Below, piece by piece: positions 1-7,571 of a DNA stretch of 13,970 nucleotides. Source of the stretch: Sulfurimonas sp. (lineage in GTDB: Bacteria; Campylobacterota; Campylobacteria; Campylobacterales; Sulfurimonadaceae); contig JAGHAW010000223.1 in the NCBI GenBank assembly GCA_021161305.1, forward strand, positions 1-13,970, given 5' to 3'. The stretch's first letter is position 1, and every line of letters begins with the position of its first letter. Under the pieces are notes generated by a model. That model ran no database searches. It had not been told where the DNA came from and saw nothing but the letters and a program-made list of their open reading frames with translations. Position numbers and translations under genes: made by a program.

Positions 1-815
1 ACTTCTGGAGACTTAGCTTCCATACCAAATGCAGTAGGGTATTCAACATCACCCCACTCTTCTACCATCATAAATCCAGCAGTATCATCAAGTTTAGCAA
101 CCATATCTAAAAGTTCAATTTTGTTACCTTGCATAACAAAAGGATTGATTTCAAGATATGCAAAGTTTAACTCACGGTAAGCTCTAAAGAAACCTACACA
201 AAATTCAGCAAATTGTGCTTTATCTTTATCAGCTACATCAGCAGGAACATTCGCTCTAATCTTCTCTGCAATTTCATCTTCTGTTGCAGTAATAGGAAAT
301 GCTACTTCAGTAACCTTCTCATCCCATCCCTCTTCAACTTCCATTCCACCTTCAGCAGACATATAGATAACATCATTATCACCTACACAAGTAGCAGAAA
401 CATAATACTCTTCTTCTTGCTCATGTGGAGTAAAAGGCTCAACAACAAAGTGAGTTAATGTATCAACAGAAGGCTCACCAGTAGGAGTATCACCATCAAA
501 AGAAAAGAAAACTGATTGCTTTTCACTTGATTTTTCATCAATCCATGAAGTAGCTTTAGCCAATTTAACATCACCCGGCTTTGCGTCCTTAAAAAGAACT
601 AAACCATTTTTACCACGCTTACCAAATAACATATCCGGCTTCGCAACTAATGTTTTTTCATTTAACCACTTTTTATCTTTTGCAGCCTCAGTCAGTTCTG
701 ATCCATTTTGAACCATTACTGTTTCATATGCATAAGTAAAATCTGGAAAATATTTATCCCAGTGCTTTGCTAAAATCGACTTAGCGTCATATTCTCGTAT
801 CGCTTTTTGAGCCAT
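1..815 (-). CDS. aclB: ATP-citrate lyase small (beta) subunit, N-terminal 271 residues, cut by left edge
   Basis: Cleaves citrate with ATP and CoA to acetyl-CoA and oxaloacetate together with the large subunit AclA; cytoplasmic, and the key step of the reductive TCA cycle. I translated the open frame by hand from ATG at 815 to the window edge without a stop. It matches the N-terminal half of ATP-citrate lyases: KPDMLFGKRGK at about residues 59-69 (family form KPDxLxxxRGK), VEPFTPH at 125-131, an acidic EGGMEVEE stretch near 155-162, and the ATP-grasp/succinyl-CoA-synthetase-type YLEINPF at 220-226, followed by LLDMVAKLDDTAGF and WGDVEYP. The small subunit is normally about 400-440 aa, so roughly the last third is outside the window; aclA usually follows. 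An AGGGAG Shine-Dalgarno stands about 5 bases before the ATG. Identification is by motif recognition, not by search. Confidence 0.9.
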   Translation of the reverse strand, partial: MAQKAIREYDAKSILAKHWDKYFPDFTYAYETVMVQNGSELTEAAKDKKWLNEKTLVAKPDMLFGKRGKNGLVLFKDAKPGDVKLAKATSWIDEKSSEKQSVFFSFDGDTPTGEPSVDTLTHFVVEPFTPHEQEEEYYVSATCVGDNDVIYMSAEGGMEVEEGWDEKVTEVAFPITATEDEIAEKIRANVPADVADKDKAQFAEFCVGFFRAYRELNFAYLEINPFVMQGNKIELLDMVAKLDDTAGFMMVEEWGDVEYPTAFGMEAKSPE

Positions 816-843
816 AGAAACTCCCTATTTTGATATTTAAAAA

Positions 844-888
844 TCATTTTAGCATATCTTTTTTAATGATTATCTTCACTTTCATCAT
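844..888 (-). CDS. Possible 13-14 codon micro-ORF ahead of aclB
   Basis: Minus-strand reading gives MMKVKIIIKKDMLK and a TGA stop. An AGGAG Shine-Dalgarno at 891-895 lies 5 bases before the second ATG and 2 before the first. It begins 14 bases after the glycosyltransferase stop and ends inside the putative aclB -10, so only read-through from upstream would translate it. It is basic and lysine/isoleucine-rich, with no recognisable family. It could be a leader peptide, a tiny protein, or chance. Confidence 0.25.
   Translation of the reverse strand: MMKVKIIIKKDMLK
846..854 (-). promoter_or_regulatory. Extended -10 promoter for aclB
   Basis: On the minus strand the bases read TGCTAAAAT, an extended -10 (TGn plus TAAAAT) of the vegetative-sigma type used in Campylobacterota, where a clear -35 is usually missing. 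A start site near 839 would give a leader of about 25 bases containing the aclB AGGGAG site. AT-rich sequence makes chance matches common; support is the position and the TG extension. Confidence 0.45.
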
Positions 889-902
889 TACTCCTAAAGA
901 GT

Positions 903-2096
903 CTATTTAGTGTTTATTTTAGTAACGCTTGCACTGTAAAGAGGTATATTCTTGTAACTTATTGTTACATCTTCCTCTCTATTTTCAGATATATCTTTCT
1001 GCGAAAGTATATAATTTTCACATTTTAATATGTCATAAAATTTCAATCTTTGCTGCATCTTATGGTGAGTAGATACACAACTTACACCTCTACTTTTAAG
1101 TTCGTCTGCCAACTCTTTGGCTACATGCATCTTATATGCAAAGTGCTTTTGTGGTTCATCTAAAAAGAGATATATATTTTTGTTAAAAAGTACTAAAAGA
1201 CTATTAAGTAACAAAAAAACTAACGACACGATAAATACTGCTCTATATTTTCCTCTAAATACTTTCAATCGAACTCTATAAGAACTAGAAAATATTTGTG
1301 CGGCTAAAGGAAGTGCTATTATCAAGTATGGAGCAAAGTGTTCTATCTCTACTCTCTGTCTAAAAGATAGTAAAAGTGAAAGCAAGAGTGTTACAGATGA
1401 TATAAACCATAAAAGATCTCTCTCTTTTGTTAAATACCTTCTATAAAGTGTATAAAAAATATATACAAATACGATAGGAGTAAATATTGCAGCATAGAGA
1501 CCGATGGCATCTAAAAAATATCCTTCTGGTAAACCCTCAGTATTTAAACCATAAAGAGTCATTGAAATTGCAAAAGCGACTATATTAAAAACCATAAAAT
1601 ATCTATCTTTTATGTGGATAGAGAAAAAAATCAGTGCAAAAAATAGATATGCAAAACCACCATCTGCAATCATAAAAAACAGTAACAGAGCATAGATATA
1701 CTTTTGGGCAATATTTTCATATAGGTATATAAACAGAAGCAATCCAAATATCACAAAACCGGCACTATCAATAAGCATAGCAGAGCTTGTAACTCCCGGT
1801 AGTAAAACAAAAATCAACATAAGCCACAATCTGTCTCTTTTGTGTTTTAAATATCTTTTTGAAATTTTATATAGTAACAGAAAACTTAAAATATGAAGCA
1901 GTATCATTGGCAATCTCAGGGCAAAATCATTTTGACCGAAGATATAAAGTGAACTTTTTATAATGACTTGTAAAAAAGAAAAATCGCCATAGAGCATAGA
2001 AGCTTCATGATACGAAATAGAAAGTTGGGAAGTATTTAGCAGTAGCACTAAAGCATCTATTCCTAAAATCAGGAAAAAGATGAATTTATGACTCAT
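903..2096 (-). CDS. GT-C fold membrane glycosyltransferase-like protein (ArnT/PMT-like)
   Basis: A 397-aa integral membrane protein with about eleven hydrophobic segments spread over residues 5-315 and a soluble C-terminal tail of about 75 residues. The N-terminal part has the layout of family 39/83 (PMT/ArnT-type) glycosyltransferases: a first helix, a periplasmic loop with YHEASMLYGD at 29-38, then FGQNDFALRLP and a second helix with conserved-looking RYLKH at its end. Such enzymes move sugars from polyprenyl-phosphate carriers to lipid, glycan or protein acceptors. In ArnT/PMT enzymes the first loop normally carries an Asp-Glu pair; here the Asp position appears to be His30, beside Glu31, so activity is uncertain. 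Its ATG overlaps the pabA stop as ATGA, implying translational coupling. The substrate cannot be deduced. Confidence 0.55.
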   Translation of the reverse strand: MSHKFIFFLILGIDALVLLLNTSQLSISYHEASMLYGDFSFLQVIIKSSLYIFGQNDFALRLPMILLHILSFLLLYKISKRYLKHKRDRLWLMLIFVLLPGVTSSAMLIDSAGFVIFGLLLFIYLYENIAQKYIYALLLFFMIADGGFAYLFFALIFFSIHIKDRYFMVFNIVAFAISMTLYGLNTEGLPEGYFLDAIGLYAAIFTPIVFVYIFYTLYRRYLTKERDLLWFISSVTLLLSLLLSFRQRVEIEHFAPYLIIALPLAAQIFSSSYRVRLKVFRGKYRAVFIVSLVFLLLNSLLVLFNKNIYLFLDEPQKHFAYKMHVAKELADELKSRGVSCVSTHHKMQQRLKFYDILKCENYILSQKDISENREEDVTISYKNIPLYSASVTKINTK

Positions 2097-2662
2097 ATCT
2101 TTAAAAAGTTCCCAATTATTTCATGTCCATACTCACTCATAATTGATTCTGGATGAAACTGAACACCGTATATATCTCTATCTTTGATTTTTAGTGCCAT
2201 TATTTCACCATCATCTTCACTGTATGCCGTTGGTTCTATTGTCTTTGGAAGTGAATTTTTATCTACTATCAGTGAGTGATAGCGTGTTGCTATAAACTCT
2301 TGTGGCAAATCTTTAAAAATTACACACTCTGCAACCTGCTTCATATTTGATGTTTTACCGTGCATCATATTTTTTGCACGAACAATATCTGCTCCAAAAA
2401 CTTGAGCAATACTTTGATGTCCTAAACATATACCAAGAATTGGCAACTTATCTTTAAAATAGTCTATAACCTCTAATGTCACACCTGCTTCATCAGGCGA
2501 TGCCGGACCAGGTGAGATAATGATTTTTTCAGGATTCAATTTTTCAATCTCCTCAACACTCATCTCATCATTTCTAATTATCTTTAAATCTGCACCTAAT
2601 TCTCTACAATATTGAACAATGTTATAAGTAAAACTATCATAATTATCAATCATCAGTATCAA
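2093..2662 (-). CDS. pabA: Glutamine amidotransferase of aminodeoxychorismate/anthranilate synthase (component II)
   Basis: Releases ammonia from glutamine for the chorismate-converting partner (PabB for folate, TrpE for tryptophan). A class I amidotransferase of 189 aa, full length: MIDNYDSFTYN at 4-14, oxyanion region SPGPASP at 50-56, nucleophile motif GICLGHQ with Cys79, RYHSL at 127-131, and catalytic HPES with His170 and Glu172. Translation most likely starts at a TTG (2662): an AGGA lies six bases upstream, whereas the in-frame ATG three codons on has none at the right distance, and family members start with the extra MLL-like residues. No pabB, trpE or pabC is in the window, so pabA versus trpG cannot be settled; many bacteria use one for both. 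It is followed by the overlapping glycosyltransferase gene. Confidence 0.92.
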   Translation of the reverse strand: MILMIDNYDSFTYNIVQYCRELGADLKIIRNDEMSVEEIEKLNPEKIIISPGPASPDEAGVTLEVIDYFKDKLPILGICLGHQSIAQVFGADIVRAKNMMHGKTSNMKQVAECVIFKDLPQEFIATRYHSLIVDKNSLPKTIEPTAYSEDDGEIMALKIKDRDIYGVQFHPESIMSEYGHEIIGNFLKI

Positions 2663-2750
2663 AATTTATCCTAAAAATTTATATTTTTATATGCCAAGAA
2701 GTATATCTAGTTTGCTCTTTTATTTTACTTACTAAGGATATACGACTTTT

Positions 2751-2772
2751 AGGTGAGGCTAAAGCCACACTT
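2751..2772 (-). other. Short imperfect hairpin after the AI-2E-family gene
   Basis: A stem GTGnGGC/GCCnCAC with a 4-base loop lies about 9 bases past the stop of the exporter gene. It sits where a terminator would be expected before the 116-bp gap to pabA, but no T-run follows on the minus strand (AAAAG follows), so I do not call it an intrinsic terminator. The rest of 2663-2750 holds the AGGA site of pabA and AT-rich sequence with a possible TATACT, and nothing else I can support. Confidence 0.25.
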
Positions 2773-2778
2773 CCAAAG

Positions 2779-3822
2779 TTATTCAAGAGGTCTATTAGTT
2801 ATGGTGATATTCTCACCACCACCAAGCATTACAGCTATCCATTTTGTATTTTCATTTGCATCAAAAATAATTTTAGCCATTATCGTCAGTGGAATTGATA
2901 GGAGCATGCCCACCATTCCAAGTAACCATCCCCAAAACAGCAGTGAAAGAAAAACGACTAAAGTAGATAGACCAAGACCTCTGCCCATCACTTTCGGCTC
3001 TATAACAGAACCAATCAGAACATTTATAGCTATATATAATACTCCAACAATAGACGCACTAAAGACACCTAGTTGAACTAAAGTTAAAAGCACTGCTGGA
3101 ACTGCTGCTATAATTGAACCGATATTTGGTATAAAATTTAACATAAAAGCAAGAACTGCCCATAAAAAAGCGTAATCTGTTCCTATAAGCAGTAGTGAAA
3201 CCCACACTATCAAACCTGTAAATAGAGATATAAGTGCTTTTAAAACCATATACTCTTTTATTTGAGAGGATATTGTCTCTATATGATTTATCACTCCATT
3301 TTTAGCACTTGCAAACTCAATTTTATTTATAAAATTCTTAGATTCCAAAAGCATAAAGATAACAGTAAGGAGTATGACAAATCCATTTGTAAACAACGCA
3401 CTGATACCATGTATGATTCCTGTTGAAAAACTCATAATCTGTTTTGTATTTATCATATTTGAGATTTCTTCTACCGGTATCTCAACTCCTATTTTTTCGC
3501 CAAAATCTTTAAGATATGTGTAATAAGAAGACAGTTGTTGTATATAAAAATCTATTTTTGAGGTAAATTCTTGAGCAGAAGAACCGATTAATTTCGCTAC
3601 AAGTGCCAAAAATATAATAAAAATAGTTATAACTAAAGTTAAAGAAAAACCATCAGGCAAACCTTTTTTTCTAAAAAAGTTATATGACGGGGAGAGAATA
3701 ATAGCTAAAAACAGAGAGAGTAAAAACGGCACTACAATTTCTGAGGCACTTTTCACTCCAGCTAAAACGACAACAACACTTGCCATCACTATAAAATAGT
3801 AACCTATCTCTCTATCTTTCAT
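2779..3822 (-). CDS. AI-2E family transporter (PerM-type membrane protein)
   Basis: A 347-aa polytopic membrane protein of the family once called UPF0118/PerM, whose members include the AI-2 exporter TqsA and Na+/H+ antiporter-like proteins. Two N-terminal helices (about 9-50) are followed by a third (about 59-82), a long soluble segment with an amphipathic stretch (about 83-135), and a C-terminal bundle with the diagnostic FIPNIGSIIAAVPA and EPKVMGRGLGLSTLVVFLSLLFW stretches, the latter broken by GMLLSIPLT near the end. Start at ATG 3822 has AGGAT six bases before it, overlapping the stop of the ABC permease, which puts this gene at the end of the flagellar run. The substrate is not predictable; an AI-2 role should not be assumed from the family name. 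Confidence 0.88.
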   Translation of the reverse strand: MKDREIGYYFIVMASVVVVLAGVKSASEIVVPFLLSLFLAIILSPSYNFFRKKGLPDGFSLTLVITIFIIFLALVAKLIGSSAQEFTSKIDFYIQQLSSYYTYLKDFGEKIGVEIPVEEISNMINTKQIMSFSTGIIHGISALFTNGFVILLTVIFMLLESKNFINKIEFASAKNGVINHIETISSQIKEYMVLKALISLFTGLIVWVSLLLIGTDYAFLWAVLAFMLNFIPNIGSIIAAVPAVLLTLVQLGVFSASIVGVLYIAINVLIGSVIEPKVMGRGLGLSTLVVFLSLLFWGWLLGMVGMLLSIPLTIMAKIIFDANENTKWIAVMLGGGENITITNRPLE

Positions 3823-3831
3823 AACTTTATC

Positions 3832-4629
3832 CTAATTTTGGATTTGCTTTTTATTAGTTAATTGTTGTAGATAATTTGAAATATTGATAAGTGAAAATGT
3901 AACTAAAAATATCATCAAACCGGGGAAAAAACTAACCCACCATGCTATCTCTACAACACCTTTTCCTCCACTAAGTATAGTTCCCCAACTCATCTGTGGA
4001 GCAACTATGCCAAGTCCTAAAAAACTAAGTCCAGATTCTGCAAGTATAGCACCACCAACACCAAAAGTAAAACTTACAAAATATATAGGAGCCAAAATGG
4101 GAGCATAATATTTAAATAAAATCTTTACTTTAGAAACATTTGCAATATTTAGAATCTTTATAAATGGCTGTGAAGTAATTCTAAAACTCTCAGAGCGAAT
4201 CAGTCTTGCCGTGGTCATCCAGCCTGTTATAGAGATAATAACTATCAAAACCCAAGCAGAAGCATTTACATAACTAACAAGAGCTAAAAGTAAAAAAAAT
4301 GTCGGAAATGTCAGAAACAAATCAACTGTAACTACAAACGCCTTATCAAATCCACTTCTAAAGTAACCTGCCATAGAACCGAAAACAAGACCTATAAATG
4401 AGGCAATAAAAGCACTTCCAACACCAATAATAAGTGAAACTTTCCCACCCTCCATTAGTCTTGCCAAAATATCTCTGCCTAATCTATCTGTACCTAAAAA
4501 ATTATCAAGCGAAGGGGGCAACAAAATTGCACTACTATCTAAATTATAGGCATCAACACCATATATAAATGAGCCTAAAAAAGAGAACCCAAAGACAAAA
4601 AGAAGTATAAAAATACTGAATTTTGGCAT
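3832..4629 (-). CDS. ABC transporter permease of the DppC/OppC type, unaccompanied
   Basis: Inner-membrane permease subunit of a peptide/nickel-type ABC importer. It shows the N-terminal FLGTDRLGRDILARLMEGGKVS block that opens the DppC-type permease domain, then about five further helices, and the cytoplasmic-loop signature ending GLSFLGLGIVAPQMSWG near the C-terminus. I start it at ATG 4629, seven bases past the flgK stop; the frame also has a TTG at 4653 overlapping flgK by 17 bases. Neither has a clear Shine-Dalgarno, so coupling to flgK translation is likely. At about 265 aa it is slightly short for the family but complete in its motifs. No DppB, ATPase or binding protein is adjacent, so its partners must be encoded elsewhere. 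Confidence 0.85.
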   Translation of the reverse strand: MPKFSIFILLFVFGFSFLGSFIYGVDAYNLDSSAILLPPSLDNFLGTDRLGRDILARLMEGGKVSLIIGVGSAFIASFIGLVFGSMAGYFRSGFDKAFVVTVDLFLTFPTFFLLLALVSYVNASAWVLIVIISITGWMTTARLIRSESFRITSQPFIKILNIANVSKVKILFKYYAPILAPIYFVSFTFGVGGAILAESGLSFLGLGIVAPQMSWGTILSGGKGVVEIAWWVSFFPGLMIFLVTFSLINISNYLQQLTNKKQIQN

Positions 4630-4636
4630 ACTAAAA

Positions 4637-6517
4637 TTATTGTTTAATACCAAGAAGTGTCTGCATCATCTGATCAATAGTAGTTATAACTTTTGCAGCA
4701 GCTCCATAAGATGTTTGATACCTGATAAGATTCGTCATCTCTTCATCTATACTCACTTTTGAAACAGAGGCATACTCCATCTCAGTAGAGCTAAATAGTG
4801 CAGAGACAGTATCATTTCTTAGAATTGCTCTATTGGTCTCTGTACCAACTTCAGTAGCAATCAAATCAAACATACCATACATTGTAGAGTTATACTCAAT
4901 CCTGCCAACATCAAAGTCATAGCTTTCAAACTGCTGCTGAACCATATCAAGTGCAACCCTATTATCGCCGGCACTTGCTGAATAACCGGCAGATATAAGA
5001 GTTGGGTTAGTTTGGAAGCTGTGGTTAAGAGAGATATCTCTAGCGTTTTCACCATCAAAAAATCTACTCATACCAAGAGCACCCGCGAAGTTTGTTCCAG
5101 ATGAGAAATCATCATCTTTTAAAACATCTGATAGAGAAAATGTATAACCTTGTGATTCTGCCGTTGGTTTTATTCTTAAATCAACAACACTTTTTCCATC
5201 TGCATTTGTTACAAAATTAAAATCCAAATAATCATCTATATCATTATTGGCGTTTAAATCACCGTTATCATCAATATTAACATTTATTTTAGCTTCAATT
5301 GAGTTAGAACCTGCCACACCCTCCATTGTAGTTAATACATCTATAGTTATCTCTCTAGTGGCAATTTCATTACCATTTAAATCATAAACAATAAGATTAA
5401 AACTGCCCTCATTAATATTTACTGATGAACTTAAAAGAGGATTTACACCACTTAACTCTAATGGATTTGATTGCATTGTTGTGGTTGAACTTTGTGCATA
5501 AAGATTATTTGTAGCTTCTATAAGCCCTTTAGCAAAAGCATCAAACTCACTTACAACATTTTGAATAATACCATCAGTAGGCATATCACTTGTTGTATCA
5601 ATAGAAGCACCTCTAAGACTTAAAATAGAACCTATTTTACCATTAGTTATACTCTCAGCCATTGGAATCAGAGTACCATCTTGTCTCTCATATGAAATTT
5701 CATAAAATCCATACTGATTACTCTCTTTATCAATACGAAGTGGATGATAAGTATTGCCATCAACAATATTAAAACCATTTACATTAAGAGTATAACTTCC
5801 CGTTCTTGTATTAGATGAACTATCTATTTGAATATTTGATTCTAATTGACCAGCATTTACTTCAGCACCAATTAGCCTTGAAAGGCTTAACTCTATAATA
5901 TTTCTTCTGTCTCTTAAATCATTTGCAGGATAACCATCACCAGATTCAGCAGTATCTATAGCTAGGTTTAGTTCTGCCAACTCTTCGGCAAGACTATTGA
6001 CCTCATTAATATTAACTCCCAATTGATCATTAATTTGGGATTGCATGGCTAAAATTTGATTTTGTGTACTAGTAATATGAGTAGAGAGTGTCTCTGCCTG
6101 TTTTGCTAAAGCTAATTTTATAGCACTATTATCTGGGTTATCAGATAGTGATTGCCACATGTTGTAATACTCTTGTAAATCTGCTTTTATACCTATACCA
6201 TCAATCTCTGGAAAATATGTTGAAAGCTCTTCAAGCGTCTTTTTCTCAAAATCACTAAACTCTTTATCAGCAGACATATCATTGTATCTATCAAATACAA
6301 AATTATCAAAAACTCTTTTTATAGTCTGAACTTCTGCACCATTACCAACTTGTCCAGGAAGCATAGTTATAGGAGTAGCAGCTACTGAAACAAGTCTCTG
6401 TCTCGTATATCCTTCACTCTCTGCATTTGCTATATTGTGTCCAGTAGTATCAATCCCTTGTTGTGCAACACTAAGTCCTGAATAACCAATGTGGAGTGAA
6501 TTAAATATTGAAGGCAT
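4637..6517 (-). CDS. flgK: Flagellar hook-associated protein 1 (hook-filament junction)
   Basis: Exported through the flagellar type III apparatus and placed between hook and filament. At 626 aa it is complete. The N-terminal axial segment is classical: IFNSLHIGYSGLSVAQQGIDTTGHNIANAESEGYTRQR at residues 4-41, the shared rod/hook/HAP signature. The C-terminus NLIRYQTSYGAAAKVITTIDQMMQTLLGIK forms the matching D0 coiled helix. The middle (about 200-500) is Ser/Thr/Asn-rich, as expected for the exposed, variable domain. ATG 6517 has AAGGAA six bases upstream, and that site overlaps the stop of the chaperone-like gene in front, so the two are coupled. No cysteine is evident in the axial segments, which is normal for axial proteins. 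Confidence 0.96.
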   Translation of the reverse strand: MPSIFNSLHIGYSGLSVAQQGIDTTGHNIANAESEGYTRQRLVSVAATPITMLPGQVGNGAEVQTIKRVFDNFVFDRYNDMSADKEFSDFEKKTLEELSTYFPEIDGIGIKADLQEYYNMWQSLSDNPDNSAIKLALAKQAETLSTHITSTQNQILAMQSQINDQLGVNINEVNSLAEELAELNLAIDTAESGDGYPANDLRDRRNIIELSLSRLIGAEVNAGQLESNIQIDSSSNTRTGSYTLNVNGFNIVDGNTYHPLRIDKESNQYGFYEISYERQDGTLIPMAESITNGKIGSILSLRGASIDTTSDMPTDGIIQNVVSEFDAFAKGLIEATNNLYAQSSTTTMQSNPLELSGVNPLLSSSVNINEGSFNLIVYDLNGNEIATREITIDVLTTMEGVAGSNSIEAKINVNIDDNGDLNANNDIDDYLDFNFVTNADGKSVVDLRIKPTAESQGYTFSLSDVLKDDDFSSGTNFAGALGMSRFFDGENARDISLNHSFQTNPTLISAGYSASAGDNRVALDMVQQQFESYDFDVGRIEYNSTMYGMFDLIATEVGTETNRAILRNDTVSALFSSTEMEYASVSKVSIDEEMTNLIRYQTSYGAAAKVITTIDQMMQTLLGIKQ

Positions 6518-6527
6518 CTTAAGTTCC

Positions 6528-6956
6528 TTACACTCTCACTTCTAAAATAGAAGCTTCTTTTGATGCAACCCTGTTATATCCTTGCATCTCTGTTGGAACT
6601 AATCTTTCTAAAAATGTATTATATAAATTACTTACCGATAAAACTAATTTTGCATATTTTTTATTTACTTCTCTCAGATTAGAAAGCTCTACTTTTAACT
6701 CTTCTAGCAGTTGATGTTGTTCCTCATTTAAAAGCTCTGGTAAATCTTTGTCTGGGCTGGTTGTCATAAGAGTCGATATTTCATAATCTATCATAGCTTT
6801 TTTCTGTTCAAAGCTTTTAATCTTATCCTCTTTAAGTGGTAATCTAGCAAACTGAGACTCATGATCAGCCTCTTTTATATCTGCCATATCAGACTCAGTG
6901 ATTTCGATTATATCTTTGAGATCTACCAAAGCATTTTTCAAATGATGAGATAACAT
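6528..6956 (-). CDS. flgN: FlgN-like export chaperone (flagellar)
   Basis: FlgN keeps FlgK and FlgL unfolded and delivers them to the export gate. This protein of about 142 aa is mostly long charged helices (residues about 1-40, 65-110) with a hydrophobic, heptad-like C-terminal third, matching FlgN-family length and pattern; sequence conservation in this family is weak. The main argument is position: between flgM and flgK, the order I recall from Campylobacter (Cj1464-Cj1466). I choose ATG 6956, because AGGGG stands six bases before it; an in-frame TTG at 6962 would abut that site with no spacing. Alternative: an unrelated flagellar coiled-coil protein. Confidence 0.7.
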   Translation of the reverse strand: MLSHHLKNALVDLKDIIEITESDMADIKEADHESQFARLPLKEDKIKSFEQKKAMIDYEISTLMTTSPDKDLPELLNEEQHQLLEELKVELSNLREVNKKYAKLVLSVSNLYNTFLERLVPTEMQGYNRVASKEASILEVRV

Positions 6957-6984
6957 ATTCAACCCCTATTTAACTTTTTAAATT

Positions 6985-7194
6985 CTACAACAACTCTTGA
7001 GCTATTTTTTCCGAAAGAGCTTGAAGATCAACTTTATATTCTCCAGACTCAAGAGACTCTTTAATTTTTTCAACCCTACTCATATCGCCCTGTTTGGAAA
7101 TACTTGCCCCACCTTTTTGCGAAGTCTCCTTAGATTCACCTAGACTACTTGCGTAAGCGTTACGAATAGCAGAACCATTAACTTGTGAAATCAT
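6985..7194 (-). CDS. flgM: Anti-sigma28 factor
   Basis: FlgM binds FliA (sigma28) and holds back late flagellar genes until it is secreted through the finished hook-basal body. The 69-aa protein has a polar, low-complexity N-terminal half (Ser/Gly/Lys-rich, to about residue 38) as expected for an unfolded export substrate, and a C-terminal sigma-binding part with SRVEKIKESLESGEYKVD followed by ALSEKIAQELL at 59-69. That ending, with its position before the FlgN-like and flgK genes, makes the call firm. It is shorter than the enteric protein (about 97 aa), as is usual in Campylobacterota. ATG 7194 has AAGGAT five bases upstream. A sigma28-like box sits 46 bases before the start. Confidence 0.93.
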   Translation of the reverse strand: MISQVNGSAIRNAYASSLGESKETSQKGGASISKQGDMSRVEKIKESLESGEYKVDLQALSEKIAQELL

Positions 7195-7239
7195 AACTTA
7201 TCCTTTTCATTTATCATTACAGTTTTTTTCTATACAACT

Positions 7240-7245
7240 ATATCG
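7240..7245 (-). promoter_or_regulatory. Sigma28 (FliA)-like -10 box ahead of flgM
   Basis: The minus strand reads GTCGATAT here, matching the CGATAT/CGATWW -10 of Campylobacterota sigma28 promoters. It lies 46 bases before the flgM ATG in the only sizeable gap (68 bp) of the flagellar run. No good TAAA -35 at the usual spacing is present, so support is the -10 and the context: flgM is commonly under its own sigma factor. Confidence 0.5.
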
Positions 7246-7262
7246 ACAAACTACAAAATAAA

Positions 7263-7571
7263 TCAACTCTTTTGACTCAAATAATCATACAACATTTGAG
7301 AAAAACCAAATCCACCGGCACTGGCATTTGCAAGTTCCTCACGGTACATTGATTTATAGATTTTATCACCAGGATCATTCTGCTGTGAAAAAAGATTTTT
7401 CTCATCCTTCATAGCATTGTCCATCATCATTTTCAGTATTACAGACTCAAAAGCATCTGTCTGCTCTCTTAGCTGGGCATCTTCTGCTTTTGGGTCTATT
7501 TTTGGCACAGAGTGTTGTTGTGATAAAAATTGAGCTTGTATATTTAAAGAACTAGCGCCGTAAGAACTCAT
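7263..7571 (-). CDS. flgJ: FlgJ N-terminal-type rod-binding protein without a muramidase domain
   Basis: Caps or scaffolds assembly of the flagellar rod. The 102-aa protein is essentially the rod-binding domain alone: AQLREQTDAFESVILKMMMDNAM at about 32-54, a polar stretch with PGDKIYKSMYREELA, then a Gly-rich GGFGFSQMLYDYL end. Enteric FlgJ is about 310 aa with a C-terminal peptidoglycan hydrolase; that half is missing here, as is normal in Campylobacterota, where another enzyme opens the wall. ATG 7571 overlaps the flgI stop as TAATG, so translation is coupled to flgI. The adjacent P-ring gene supports the role. Confidence 0.87.
   Translation of the reverse strand: MSSYGASSLNIQAQFLSQQHSVPKIDPKAEDAQLREQTDAFESVILKMMMDNAMKDEKNLFSQQNDPGDKIYKSMYREELANASAGGFGFSQMLYDYLSQKS

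Noticed and set aside
213..458. Open plus-strand frame of 81 codons
   Set aside because: Antisense to aclB, whose conserved motifs run through this stretch; composition is that of a shadow frame.
2663..2750. tRNA or small RNA in the gap before pabA
   Set aside because: No cloverleaf arms, T-loop (GTTCRA) or CCA end; just AT-rich leader sequence.
2753..3076. Open plus-strand frame of 107 codons
   Set aside because: It is antisense to the conserved AI-2E-family gene, has no Shine-Dalgarno and encodes no recognisable protein.
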